From: Megascapheus bottae
Lineage: Eukaryota; Chordata; Mammalia; Rodentia; Geomyidae
Reading direction: 5' to 3'
NCBI GenBank assembly: GCA_024803745.1
Contig: JANJXV010000013.1
Span: 56,208,602 to 56,272,601 of the forward strand
DNA: 64,000 bases
The position numbers were made by a program, and so were the translations under genes. The notes below the pieces were generated by a model. That model made no database searches and was not told the origin of the DNA. It saw only the letters and a list, made by a program, of their open reading frames with translations. Of the stretch, positions 23,035 to 34,451 are shown piece after piece. Position 1 is the stretch's first letter, and each line of letters starts with the position of its first letter.

Positions 23035-23205
23035 GCCTTGGGGCCTCACACTCTTGCTTGGCTTCCCCCCACCCCTGGAGCCGCAGCTCTACTTCTGGTT
23101 TTTCTGGAGGCTTAGACATTCCTGCCTGGGCTGGCTTTGAACCACAGCCCTCAGATCTCAGCCTCCTGAGTAGCTGGATTCCAGCTGTGAGCCAGGCACT
23201 GGCCT
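23035..23205 (-). mobile_element. SINE fragment
   Basis: Minus-strand copy on the far side of the 29-bp minisatellite. The plus strand reads GCTGGCTTTGAACCACAGCC, CAGATCTCAGCCTCCTGAGT and TGTGAGCCAGGCACTGGCC. Confidence 0.65.
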
Positions 23206-23623
23206 GCACTGCCTCCCTGACCCCTGCTGCACTTCCTTCTTCCCTGGCGATTCCTCTGGGTTGGTGGAAGCAGCCCATCCACCTCTCGGCAGTCCCGTGC
23301 AGCCTCCACTCCTGCTCAGTAGACCAGGTGCCAGTCTTCTCTCTGTTCTATGTAATTCCATCCTTCATCCACTGCCATGGCCTCTGCCTGTTGATGAAAG
23401 ACTGAAACCCCACAGGGGCTTCCGAGAACGCTCAATCCGCTGAGCTTGCTTTTTGGTTCAGCTCCCTCTGGAAGGAAATGGGGAGCCCCATGCTCCCCAA
23501 GAGTCTTGGAGCCCAGGTCAGCCCCAAGGCTGTCCCACGTCACCAGCAAGAGCCCCACGGGAGCCCATGGCTGCAGGTTACTGCTCTAATTCAGTTTCCT
23601 CAGAGTAGGGCTATGAAGACTTC

Positions 23624-23862
23624 GTGCTGGGCGTGGTGGCTCACGCCTGTCGCCCCAGCTACTCAGGAGGCTTCGACCTGAGGATCAAGGTCAAAGCCAG
23701 CCCAGGCAGCAAAGTCCCTGAAATTCTTATCTCCAATTAACCAGCAAAAAGCCAAATATGGAGGCATGACTCAAGTGGTAGTGTGCCACCCTAGAATGAA
23801 TGAAAATGCTAAGGGACAGGCCCTGAGTTCAAGCCCAAGGACTTGTACTAAAAGGAAAAACA
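23624..23862 (+). mobile_element. Full-length composite SINE
   Basis: Complete order of parts: GGCGTGGTGGCTCACGCCTG, CCAGCTACTCAGGAGG, TTATCTCCAATTAACCAGC, TGACTCAAGTGGTAGTGTG and CCTGAGTTCAAGCCC. Confidence 0.85.
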
Positions 23863-24819
23863 CACAGATGGTGCCCAACTTCTGAAAAGATAGGTGTGCT
23901 TAATCAAAGACCTAAAAAGGGACAGAAGGCACGCTGAAGGGTGGTGGCGTGGGACGAGTGGGCCAGCCCTCGCAGCTCTGCACACACGGCCCAAGGTCGG
24001 GGTACAATTCTCCAGGGCCAAGCGCATAACACAGGATGGGCCAAGGATGGTGCAGACCCCGCTTATGAGACGCCAGAGCTGGACATCAGTCTCAGGTACA
24101 GCATCACCCAACCTGCCCCTCTGCGACACACACCCACGGCCACAAGACACACTGGGCCCATGCGAGGTGAGTGTGCGGGGTGAGTCAGGGACACACACTG
24201 CAGGTGGCTGCAGAGGAGGAAGAGTGATAGACACAAGACCTGTGCCTCCTACAGACAGAAGGGGACCCCGGCCCCAGGGCACAGTCACCTGCAACACCCG
24301 CCCAGTGCAGGAGGGGTGGATGTGCACAAAACAGCCAGTGCCCGCCTCGACCGGGCCAGGAGCTGGGGAGACCCACCAGACAGGGCACGGCACATCTCTG
24401 GGAGCTCCAGTGCCCCCTTTCTCAGACAGCTGCTTGTTCTGATGAGACTCGCTGGTGATCGAGGCAGTCAATGCTAGGGGACCACAACACAGCTCCAGGC
24501 AAAACTGTCCTAACTTTTCCTGAGAATGCTCAGAAAGGGGGACTGGACACCAGGGACCCCAGACCTCCAGTCGAGTGAGTGGGGCTGAGTGAGGCCTGGG
24601 GTCTTCCTGGCATGTTCCCTGGGGTCTGCTGCTTCCTCTTGGAGACACAGAGGGCCCCAGCTCACTCAGGGTCATTGGCTAAAAGCAGAAGTGGCACATT
24701 CCACAGCCCCCCACCAGGAAAACAAACTCTCAGCGGGGGTTCTGACCACCCAGGCACACAAAAAATCAGGTGGCTAAAGCTTAGTCCTCAGCCACAAACA
24801 CACATGGCATTTAGCAAGC

Positions 24820-24897
24820 CCATCCTTCCCTCCTTCCTTTTCTCCCTCCCTCCCTTCCTCCCTCCCACCCTTCCTCCTTTTTCCCTCCCTCCATCAT
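24820..24897. repeat. CCTT/CCCT pyrimidine tract
   Basis: CCTTCCCTCCTTCC-type low-complexity DNA. Confidence 0.85.
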
Positions 24898-25002
24898 CTA
24901 TGTACATCCACAGCATAAGGATACAGTGGAAACCTAGCAACCAGATCCAGGCCCCAGTCAGCTAAGCTGCACCAAACCACAGGACAGTCAGTGGTTCTGT
25001 TT

Positions 25003-25006
<4 letters not shown>

Positions 25007-25092
<86 letters not shown>

Positions 25093-25096
25093 ACAC
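25007..25096. repeat. (TC)n(AC)n compound microsatellite
   Basis: About 26 TC units pass directly into about 15 AC units. In the SHANK2 transcript this reads (GU)n then (GA)n. Confidence 0.95.
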
Positions 25097-26512
25097 CCCT
25101 CTTGCATCTCTCCCCATAGCCATGGAAGAACAAGCCAGCGTAGGAAAACAAACCTTGCTCCGAGGAGGAAGCACAACCCATATCACTGAATCCATCTGAC
25201 CGTGCAGCTGCCCACAGAGCCGGGCGGAATCCACGAGACCACACCAGGGACACAATCGGTTATTTCCTCGTCATCCTGCAACATGCCTGCTATGTGCACG
25301 GCTGCTTGGGATGCAGGCTGCCTAGCTCCCCACCAGCCTTGCTTTGGGGGGCTGCTGTCCTGCGGAAGTCATCAAACACACTCTGGCAGAGGCTCCTCAG
25401 GCCGCTGGGTCATCGGCTCAGCAGCTCAGCCGCCGCTCAGTGCCGCCTGCCAACAGCCAGGGATTAACTTTGATCTTCAGCCTCTCTCAAAACACCGCTT
25501 CCTTCCAGTTGGCCAACAAAATAGACCAATGGAGGTCACGTTTGTTTTATGTTTGGTGTTTTTGTTGTTTATTTTTTTAAAAGGAAGGGGTTAAAAAAAA
25601 TAAAACCAACAAGTAGCCCAGTGGAGGAGAGTTAGACGGAAGCAGCCGCAGGCAGGCCGGCCTGTCAGGAACGCTGCACCCCAGGCAGAGCAGCTCCCCG
25701 CTCTGCTCCCCGGGATCCACAGCCTGGATCCTACAGGCTGCGTCCAGAAAACCAAGGGCCCCCCTCCCCCCGCTCCTCCCCCCCACCCGTCCAGGCTGCT
25801 AGGTGTGAACAGGCCTTCCCAGAAAGGAGTCCGTCCACAGCCACGCACGTCAGTGGAACGGCCTACCTTCCCTTTACCATCTCAGGGGCTACCACGGAGC
25901 CCATGGACCATCATGAAGTCTTCCTCCACGCAGCCCCGGCCCACACCCTGGCCTCCACCGCGTCTGACGGCAGCCTCTACCTTGGACTGGGCCTCCCCTC
26001 TCCCTACTCTCCTCAGGAGGAGGAGGCGCCTTCGCAGTCGAGCAGAATGCCACCCCCACCCCCTGCCGTAACTCCCAAAGGTCACTACAGAGGACACAAG
26101 CCAAATGGAGAACACCCCGAAAATCTCCAGGGGTCCCTGAGACCCCCTCACCCAGGGCCTTGCCAGGGTGGCTCAGAGCAGCAGCCCCGCAGGCCACGGG
26201 GAGCCCCAGGGAGAGGACAGCAAGCCACGAAACCCAGAGCTGGAAAGCAACGTGCTCACCACTCAGATACCCCACCCGGACACGCTTGTGCGTGGGAGGG
26301 TGACGTGTGCCCCGCCCACCCCCTCCTGTCCCCTCTCCTCTGCACCCTTCCCTTGCGCGCCCCTCCCCAAGGCACCTTCCCAGACACCCACAGTGCCAGG
26401 GTTCACAGCACATGGCTTTGGGGGACTCTCAATCCAGTGATGTGCTCTCTGCCCTCCAATCCCAGCATCACGGTCGGCACTGTGGTTGCCGGTGGGGTCC
26501 AGAAGGGAGCAG

Positions 26513-26690
26513 CAGCCGGGCACCAGTGGCTCACACCTGGAGCCCTACTCAGGAGGCTGAGATCTGAGGACCACAGTTCAAAGCCAGCTGGGGAAGATCT
26601 GTCTCTTATCTACAATGAACCACCAAAAAGCCAAAAGTGGAGCTACAGTACAGACCTTAAGTGAAAGCCCGGGGACAGAGCTCAGGCCCC
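26513..26690 (+). mobile_element. Composite SINE
   Basis: Head CGGGCACCAGTGGCTCACAC, GGAGGCTGAGATCTGAGGAC, middle TCTACAATGAACCACC, and a shortened tail. Confidence 0.75.
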
Positions 26691-28229
26691 GGGATGGGTG
26701 ATACGACCAAGGTCACTGGCCGGTCCTCACACTCGAGGGAGGGGCCTGGTTGTGGCCCACAGGTCAGCCCCAGCGGGCTGTGCCATGGTGAGTGGGCTGC
26801 CTGGTGCTGTGTAGAGCAACTTAGACGGGCCACCGGTTACTGCGAGAACAGGGACGAGGGCATGCCACACAGCAGACACAGCTTAGGGAGAATTCCACAT
26901 GAGCGGGAGCCCCACCCCCTGGCAGATGGCAGGACGCCAGGCTCCCACACGCAAAAGCTGGGCTCGTGTCATCGTCCGGTGACTCTGCAGACATGAACAC
27001 ACCGGGTCTACAGTGAGCTAGCCAGGTGTTGATGCAGAAGGAAGGCCGCAGCTCAGAGCAGCCACGGGCACGCTTTGCCCTGGCTGGCAGGACAGAAGCA
27101 CTGGGGCATCCGTGCAGCCCCCGGATGGCGGGCATGGGGCGATGCAGGCTGGGCCCGCCTCCTTAGACGATGCCCAGGGCGTGTCCACCCACGGCCCATG
27201 CAAGCACACACCTGACACACGTGGGTGCCAAACACGAGGTCTCACCCCCACCCCCAAGACAGGGTGAGGTGACAAGGGGGGCTGACAGCGCTCCAAAGCC
27301 CCCGTGCTGCTGCTGGGAGGGATGGCACCATCTCCCAAAGCTCACCACTGCCGGTCCAACGGGAATGGTCACCACTGCAGGTCCTGTGAAAGGCCGGCGG
27401 TGGCGGGGGCAGCAGCAGGCCAGAGGCCTCGCCCACGGTGCAGGGCTGGGCCCAGGCTGCCGCAGGGCGGCGGAGGCGGGAAAGAGCCCCTGGCACGGCC
27501 CTCCGGGTTGGCACAAGGGGCACTGAAGAGGGGGATGATTATCAGTACCTTCTTTCATCTCCATGGAAACGCCTGCTAGGGCGCCATCCCATAAACTCAT
27601 GAAGACAAACTGCAGACACCTAGCTGGCCAGGGGCCAGGGGCCAGGGGCCAGCCCTGCGCTGCCCACAGCCTGATGCGGAGTGAACTCCTCTGCCTCATT
27701 TCTTCAGTGGGTTTGTTGCAGGGTGGGAAGGGACGGATAATATACTTTAAGGCTACATTTTAGCAGCATTTGGGGCTCACAGCACCAGGGAGAGGAATGC
27801 GTAGAGATTTTTTTTTTCCTGCCCCTGTCAGTGCCATGTTCAGAATCCCTCACCCAGTTACTTGGGCCTCAGAGCCAAAGCAGCCCAGCTGGGCCAGCCC
27901 AGCTCCCCCAGGCTCCACTCGGGCTGAACAATCCCTCATCTAAGGAGAGGAGTCCACGGGTTGGTAATATTTAGGAAAATCAGAGAGATACATCTGATGG
28001 AAAGTTCTAGAGCCAGCATTGCTTCCCCTTTCCTCCCCCCATCTCCGGCATCCCCACAGACAGAATCCTATGGTGGGCGCCATGGGAAACGACGGGGGCC
28101 GGCCCACTGGGAGGCAGAGTGCACCCCGGACTCAGGAGGGCAACGCAGGGCTAGAGCTCGAACCGGGACAGAGGGACTCGTGGCTGCCGGCTGGCTTCTG
28201 CAGCCAGCGTGGATCAATGAGCTACTCAC

Positions 28230-28296
28230 CGACGTCTGTCTCTCTGTGGTTCTTGATGTACTCCGCCAGCTCAAAGTTGCCCGCTATGATGGCCAC
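28230..28296 (-). CDS. SHANK2: SHANK2 coding exon: last ankyrin repeat
   Basis: This 67-nt exon encodes VAIIAGNFELAEYIKNHRE then TDV plus one base (G) of a split codon. VAIIAGNFELAEYIKNH is the final ankyrin repeat of the SHANK family. The acceptor is CCTCTTGGCAG before GTG GCC ATC and the donor is GTCG/GTGAGT. It enters in phase 0 and leaves in phase 1 with a single G, so the next codon is G-NN, expected to be Val of the VPFRE motif in an exon beyond position 1. That is the same phase and base left by the internal first exon at 598, so both can use one downstream acceptor. The intron upstream is 13.7 kb. Confidence 0.97.
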
Positions 28297-28539
28297 CTGC
28301 CAAGAGGAAAGGGTGCACACGTCACTGGCTCCACAGAGGGGTGCGCTCTGCGCCCTGCCAGCCCAGCCCACAGCCCAGCGCTGTCCATTCACTTGCCCTG
28401 ACCCAATCCCACACTGTTCCCAGAGCCCCTGCCTGTGTACTGGGACCAGTCACCACAGTGCTGGGGCCTGTGAGAGCCAGCGCCGCTGTCTGTCGTCTCC
28501 TGTGTGTGTGTGTGTGTAGATGTGTATGCGCGCAGGCAC

Positions 28540-28745
28540 GCACTAATACTGGGTCTTGAACTCGGGGCCTTGGCACTGACCCTTACCTTCTCTGTCACTC
28601 AAGGCTAGCCTAGCATTCCCAGCTTTTTGGTGGTTCGCTGCAGATACGAGTCTCATAGACTTTTCTATCAGGACTGGCTGCAAACTCAGGTCCTTAGACC
28701 TCAGCCTCCGGAGTAGCTGAGTTTACAGGCATGAGGCGCTGTGCT
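28540..28745 (-). mobile_element. Composite SINE close to the last ankyrin exon
   Basis: Minus-strand copy (same orientation as the gene): on the plus strand GGGTCTTGAACTCGGGGCCT, GGTGGTTCGCTGCAGATACG and CAGCCTCCGGAGTAGCTGAG. It ends about 245 bp upstream of the last ankyrin exon. Confidence 0.75.
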
Positions 28746-29552
28746 GAGCTTGTCTGGAGTCTTTCAGGGAGACTATCCACAGCAGTAAAGAGTTCAACAA
28801 GGCCAGAGAATGGAAACGCCCCACCCCTGGACCCACTGGGTCCACTCATGACTGGAAACCCCAACTTTCTGGTCAGGCACAAAGTAGTCTCTCTCACCAT
28901 AGACAAAGTGAGAACTCAAAAGGGATTGGAGGCCCTGGGAATTCAGGTCAGTGCAAGCCCCCTCCCACCGACCTGAGTGCCACAGGAAGTTCCACTGAAG
29001 TCACCCCAGCGCAGCCCTGCCGCCACAGATCCAGAATGGCATTAGCTACACCAGGCCAGGTGACAGCCAGACCCAAAGGGGGACCAGAGGTGGAGTCACA
29101 TGGCCGAATGCAGAGTCCCAGAGCAGAGACGCAGCCCGGTCAGGTGAGTGGACGCCACACAGGCGGGCGTGAGGCAGGCAGGCCCTGCTGTCCAGCGGAG
29201 GTATGAGGACAGAGCCGAGGCTTCCTGCAGAAGCCATCGACTCCACCTCAGGGCCCCGCACCCTGCATGGTTCTCACCCACTCACAACTAACCTCGCTTG
29301 ATACACGGGCCCCACCTCCTACCCTGGAATGGGGGACTTCACCCCATAACCCCAGCAGACTGAAGCACCCCCAGGTGAAGATGTGCACCCCTGAGGAGCA
29401 CCCCTGAGTGGCCAAATTCCACGGCACAGCCCCTTGTCATCCTGCCCAAGGAAGAGACTAAAACGTGGTAAAGTGGAGAAATGGAGCCTTTGTAAGTTAA
29501 GGGTCACGTGTGTGTGTGTGCGCGCGTGTGTGTGCATGTGTATGTGTTTGCA

Positions 29553-29795
29553 TTCCAGTACTGGGGCTTGAACTCATGGCATGGGCACTGTCCCTTAGCC
29601 TTTTTACTCAAGGCTGGCATTCTACCCTTCATTCACACCTCTACTCCCAGCATTTTGCAGGTTCCCTGAAGGTAAGAGTCTCACTTCCTTTCCTGCCCAG
29701 GCCAGCTTCCAACTGTGCTCTTCGGATCTCACTGTCCTGGGTAGCCAGGATTACAGGCATGAGCCTCTGGCTCGTGGCAGGCCTGGCTGGTGCCT
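29553..29795 (-). mobile_element. Composite SINE
   Basis: Minus-strand copy: on the plus strand TGGGGCTTGAACTCATGGCA and GTAGCCAGGATTACAGGCAT. A (GT)n run adjoins the tail side. Confidence 0.8.
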
Positions 29796-30439
29796 AGAGG
29801 CGCATATGGAAATACGTGTGTCATTCTCTCTCTGCATCCCGCCGGCCCCATCTCTGGAAAGCACACACATTAGGTCCATGCGTGTGGTGCTTTTGGAAGC
29901 CGTCTGAAGATGTAGAAATGGCTTTTACACTGGATTGTGGTTCCAGGCTGCAAGAATTTTGAAATGCCTGCTGGAAATGTAAACACTGAAGAGATTCTGG
30001 CGTCTCAGTAGGGAGTGAGGAATGGGCTACTGGCGAGGGGAGAGGTGGTCCTTGCTATGAAGTGGCAAAGAACTTAGCGAGTGCGTGCGAAAGGCAGCCC
30101 TGTAGGTGACAGAAGTGGATGCTTAGACTTCCAAAGCAAGTGTGGAAGGAGGGAGCAGCTGGCACTCCCGACTGAGCGACCAACTCAGAAGGGACTGTCA
30201 AGAAAAGAGGAACCAGAGCCTATTTGGGGAGTTCTCAGTCTCACCCATATGACAAGAAGGGAAGACGGCCCACATTGCAGCAAAGGAGTCTGGGACAAGG
30301 CTGGCTGCCAGGAATGGGGCAGGACTACGGGACCTCTCTGTGTTGACCGCAGGTGGGGAGTTTGCTTGGAGGTGAACGGGACCCAGAAGGCAATCCAGAG
30401 ATCAGCCACACCCCCGGCCCCAATCACACAGAGAAGCTG

Positions 30440-30605
30440 GAAACAGTGGCTAGCGGTTCCTTCCGTCCCAGCAACTGCTGAAATTAAAGGCAGACTACAG
30501 TCCAAGCATGCAGGTGGGAAGAGAGCCTCTATCCCCAGAGGAACCAGTGGGACATAAGAGGTGCCTAGGGCAAGTAGGAGGCCCTGAGTTCAAATTCCAG
30601 CACAG
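30440..30605 (+). mobile_element. Very diverged SINE
   Basis: Weak head (TCCCAGCAACTGCTGAAATT) and tail (GGCCCTGAGTTCAAATTCCA) with the middle lost. Confidence 0.4.
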
Positions 30606-31214
30606 AATAAAAGACAGGCCGATGAAGGGGACCGGCCTACTTCACACTCTCAAGGCCAAGCTCCGGTGCCATCCAGGTAATCCGAAGCTGGTCTCAGACC
30701 ACCAAGCACCGGGCTGCAGAACAAGAGATCCATTTTTCATGACTGCTTTTTGCTTCTGATCATCTCAAGGCCTGGAAAGTTCCCTCGGACAGCAAGTGCC
30801 CCCTCCTGCCTTGTCCATCATTATCCACCCCAGGTTCCCCCAGAGGCGGCAAGGGACAGCTTCGGCTTCCGGCTGTGACCCTGGCTCAGATACAGAGGCC
30901 AGAGGCCAGGGCCTGACCTCAGTAGCTTGTAAATGTTACACAAGGCCCTCATGGGCCACCGGCCACTCTGCATGCTCCCTGGGGATTGCCCCTCCCACCC
31001 CCCCCAGGCCCCACGGCTCTGAGAGGGCAGCAGCGTAAGAGGAAGAGAGGTTAGCATAATGGGGCAGCAGAGAGGCTAGGTAACTGGCCTGGGATTGCAG
31101 AGCTGCACACGGTTCGAGCAACGTATTTGCTCACACTAATTAATACAACTCGGAACATGTCTGCAAGTAAATTTCATTGACCAAATCAATCCCAGCATGT
31201 TTGGCACAGAGATT

Positions 31215-31320
31215 TCCAGCCAGGCACCTAGAGCTCACACCTGTAACCCTAGCTGTTCAGGAGGTTGGGATGTGAGGCCAGCCTGGGGAGGAAAATCCAC
31301 AGGACTTACTTCTATTCAGT
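31215..31320 (+). mobile_element. SINE head only
   Basis: AGAGCTCACACCTGTAACCC, TTCAGGAGGTTGGGATGTG and GCCAGCCTGGGGAGGAAAAT are present; the ID-like tail is missing. Confidence 0.65.
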
Positions 31321-32639
31321 CGGTGGAGGGAAGCCGGGAGTCTGGGAGCGGGGGGTGAGGGGAAGGGGAGCAGTGCATGGGATGCTGACCAGAGGCCAAC
31401 ACGAACCCCAGCATGGACCAACTGGCGCAGAATGGACTTGAACCCAGATTCCTGGAGCCCTGCCTGCCTGGGCGTTCAAGACTCTGGGGAGCCCAGGGGA
31501 CGTATCCCCAGAGCTGCCAAGCTCGGGCAGAGCAGCGCGCGGGGCAGGGACCCCAGGAGGGGTGCAAGGGTCTCAAGCTGCTTTTACAGCTGGGAAACTG
31601 GCAGCCATGTTCTCCCTGGCACCGAGCGCTCACACGTAACATGAATTTAGTCTCTCGCTCTTCCACGTGCGTCTTCAAAATCTGGAATGCGATGGTGATC
31701 CTGTCTGTGGGCTCAGGGTGGGGGAGACAACCACAGTCCTGGCTGCAAAGTGCCAGAGCAGGGAGACCGGGGGACCAGAAACAGAGGCCGTGTCCCCCTT
31801 CGCCACCTGCGTTGGCCCCCTCCCCCCTTGCCCGGCTACGTGGACCTGAAACTGCAAGTACCACGGCTCGGCTCCCCTTTCCCAGCCTCCCCTTCTGCCC
31901 TGGGCCCCACTCACCCAGAAGGAAATGGCTCAGACAATGCAGTGAGACGAGTCAAGGGCTGGGTAAGGGACAGGGAGGGACTGGCTGGCCATGGTGAAGG
32001 TCATGTGGCAGAGGCCGCACTGGACATGCCAGGTCCAGCAGGCTCTTGGTGCCCATGGAAGGGGCATCCATGGTGCTGCTCAGCACTGTCCATTCATGAA
32101 CCACAGCTGCCACAGCGGGCACACAGGCACCAGCCAGCTGTCCCTTCCAGGGCCTGTGCCAGGACAAACCTAGGTCCACCCCAGGCCTCCCACAGGGGAG
32201 GGGAATGAGGGTCAGGGATGGGGCAGGCGTGGTGGCCCTGCTTACAGAGACCACACTTGAACTTGGGCTTCAGGCCCTGGAAGGGTGAGAAATAAGGATC
32301 TGTGGCAAACAGCCAGTGATGGCACAGGAATCCTGGGGACCCATGCAAAGACTTGCCAGGCATGGACTGACCCTGGATGGGACCCGGGGTGGGAAGAAAA
32401 GACACCGCAACCCAAGAAAGCCAAGTGGTGTGACACAGTGCCACTGGAAGCAGAGGGGAGGTCCACAGGTGGGATGAAACCCTCATTAGGTGGGGTTGTT
32501 TCAGAAAAGAAAGAACAGTCACCTATGTATTTCATCTCACTGACAAAGAGAAAGCCGTGGTCTCTGTTAATCTGCTATCAGCTCTATTAAATACAGAGGT
32601 AGGGATCCAAACATCATAGAATAAATAGTTTAAAAGAAA

Positions 32640-32862
32640 GGACTAAAGCCAGGCTCTGGAAGCCCACATGGGTCATCCTAGCTGCTGAGATCTGACGACT
32701 GCAGTTCAAAGCCAACCCTGGAAGGAAAATTTGTGAGGCTCTTTAATTAACTAGCAAAAAGCTGAAAAGAAAGGTGTGGCTCAAACGGTAGAGTGCCATG
32801 AAAAAGCCAAGTGAGAGTGAGAGGCCCTGGGTTCAAGCCCCAGCATTAGCACAAATGAAAAC
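32640..32862 (+). mobile_element. Full-length composite SINE
   Basis: CATGGGTCATCCTAGCTGCT, TTCAAAGCCAACCCTGGAAG, TTAATTAACTAGCAAAAAGC, TGTGGCTCAAACGGTAGAG and GGGTTCAAGCCCCAGC are in order. Confidence 0.8.
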
Positions 32863-33075
32863 AGAACAGAACAAAACAGACAGGCACAGAAGTTTCACAC
32901 GCACAAAGAATTTTGTATCAGCCAAACACATCATCTTGCCTTTCCCAGATGGCACGCCACAAAATGAGACTCTCTGAACAGCCTTGCCTTGAGGACACTC
33001 TGCTCCCTGAAGTTCTGCTGCAGAGCTAGCTTGCTTCCTGGAGTGGCTTTGGTGGTCCTGGGGCTTCTAGCTCAC

Positions 33076-33127
33076 TGGGAAGGGAGGGGAGGGGAGGGGG
33101 GAGGGGAGGGGAAGGGAGGGGGAGGGG
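33076..33127. repeat. GGGGA-rich purine tract
   Basis: GGGAGGGGAGGGGAGGGG-type; at least four G3+ runs with 1-2-nt loops on the plus (template) strand. Confidence 0.9.
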
Positions 33128-34382
33128 ACCTGGCTACGTGATCATACACGTAGAGTGGACGCTTGCACACACAGCCATCACCCATCCTCACAGCCTGCAG
33201 GCTCAGGGCCACCGTGAGCCTCACTCAGAAGCAGTGGTCCAGTGAGTGAGATTTCCATTGCACAAAGGCAGCCTCACCCTCTGGGCTGACTCTGGGCGGG
33301 GCCGGCACTGACCAGCTGCTCTAATGGTTGCCATGCCTTGGGCCACAGCAGCCTCTGGCTTCAAAAGAGGCGAGAGGGGTTAAAATCCAGCTTTGATTTG
33401 GAAGCAGAAATGGAGCCTCGAATTCAAGCCTCAGAATTAGCATGCACACAATAAATAGAAACAGAAAAGGAGCCCCATTTTCTGAGGACAGAAGCAATGT
33501 CACCAGCCCAGCAAGCACCATGGCAGCACGTCAGGGACAGGTGGCTTCAGGAGCCGGGTCTGGTGTCACAGGGACTGGCTCCTCTGAGGATAAGCTCGCA
33601 GGCTCGGCGGGTGCCCTCCCTGTAGCAAGCCGTGCTGTCTCTCCCGTGCGGAGAGGTCAGTCAGACTAGACTAGGGCCTGGCCTGCTGACCCAACTTTAT
33701 CTTAACTGCCTCTTCCCAGACCCTGCCTCTAAATGCAGCCCCACTGCAAATGGCTGGAGGTGAGGGCTCCGACACAGGCACCAGGGGAAGCGGGCACCTT
33801 CAGGGGACACCCTCCTGTAGAAGTGTGTCCTTCACCTCATTCCCACTCCAACTTTATCTAGGATGCGGCTGAGCCTGGCCACAGGCAGGGCTGCCTCCTG
33901 CAGCAGTCTTCCACATGGCAGAGCACACCCCAAAACATATCTGCCATTGGCGTCAACCATCGGCAACCTTAAATTCAGCCTGCACCGGATGGGGCCAGCT
34001 TTGCCCTCATGGGACCTGAGGCCGCACAGGGCACCACTCTGAAAACTTCTGGGTGCTGCAGGGGACATACCCTTGTCTTCTTTGTGACGTCTGGGCCACC
34101 CTGGTTTGGGCTCTGAGCACCGCCCTCCCCAATGGCCACTGAGATTGCCTCGATCTACTTGGAAGAGTGGACCACCGGAAACTCGGGGTATGTTCATGTC
34201 TGGAATCACTCGTTCCATATTTTTAGATCGAGTTTGACAGTGGGGAATGAAGTCGCTGACATGGCAGGACGGCTGTTTATCTTCAGTGGACATAAAATAT
34301 ATTTTACTTCATCTGGTGACGTGAAGAAAGTTTAATGAATTCAGTTACATGAGCTACCACAGCAGCTTGCAGGGCTTTCTTA

Positions 34383-34443
34383 AGCGTGGCTCAAACGCCA
34401 GCCAAGCAGGCTGGGGAAAGGTGAGGTCCTGAGTTGGAACCCC
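34383..34443 (+). mobile_element. ID-like tail fragment
   Basis: GCGTGGCTCAAACGCCAGCC followed by GGTCCTGAGTTGGAACCCCT resembles the SINE tail only. A full CRE follows directly. Confidence 0.4.
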
Positions 34444-34451
34444 TGACGTCA
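34444..34451. promoter_or_regulatory. Full palindromic CRE motif
   Basis: TGACGTCA, the full CREB/ATF palindrome, is present. It sits at the end of an old ID-like SINE tail (GAGTTGGAACCCCTGACGTCAC), so it may have arisen by mutation of transposon sequence. In vivo use is unknown. Confidence 0.35.

Larger units (their letters stand above)
961..28229 (-). other. SHANK2: Large SHANK2 intron between the last ankyrin exon and the internal promoter
   Basis: About 27.6 kb separates the donor at 28229 from the internal first exon. I find no further SHANK-like exon. It holds SINEs in both orientations, a truncated L1 (9570..10640) and tandem repeats listed separately (4641, 10999, 12681, 12990, 13765, 16622, 22300, 24820, 25007). 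The stretches 3310-7550, 7760-9560, 10650-12670, 14100-16620, 17270-19960, 23870-24820 and 25100-26510 look like ordinary single-copy intron of moderate to high GC. Long open frames there (for example 25903..26664 plus and 1154..1726 minus) show no family I recognise and no supporting splice structure. Confidence 0.85.

Noticed and set aside
25903..26664. 253-codon plus-strand frame (MDHHEVFLHAAPAHTL...)
   Set aside because: No recognised family, its 3' third is a SINE, and GC-rich composition makes long frames likely by chance.
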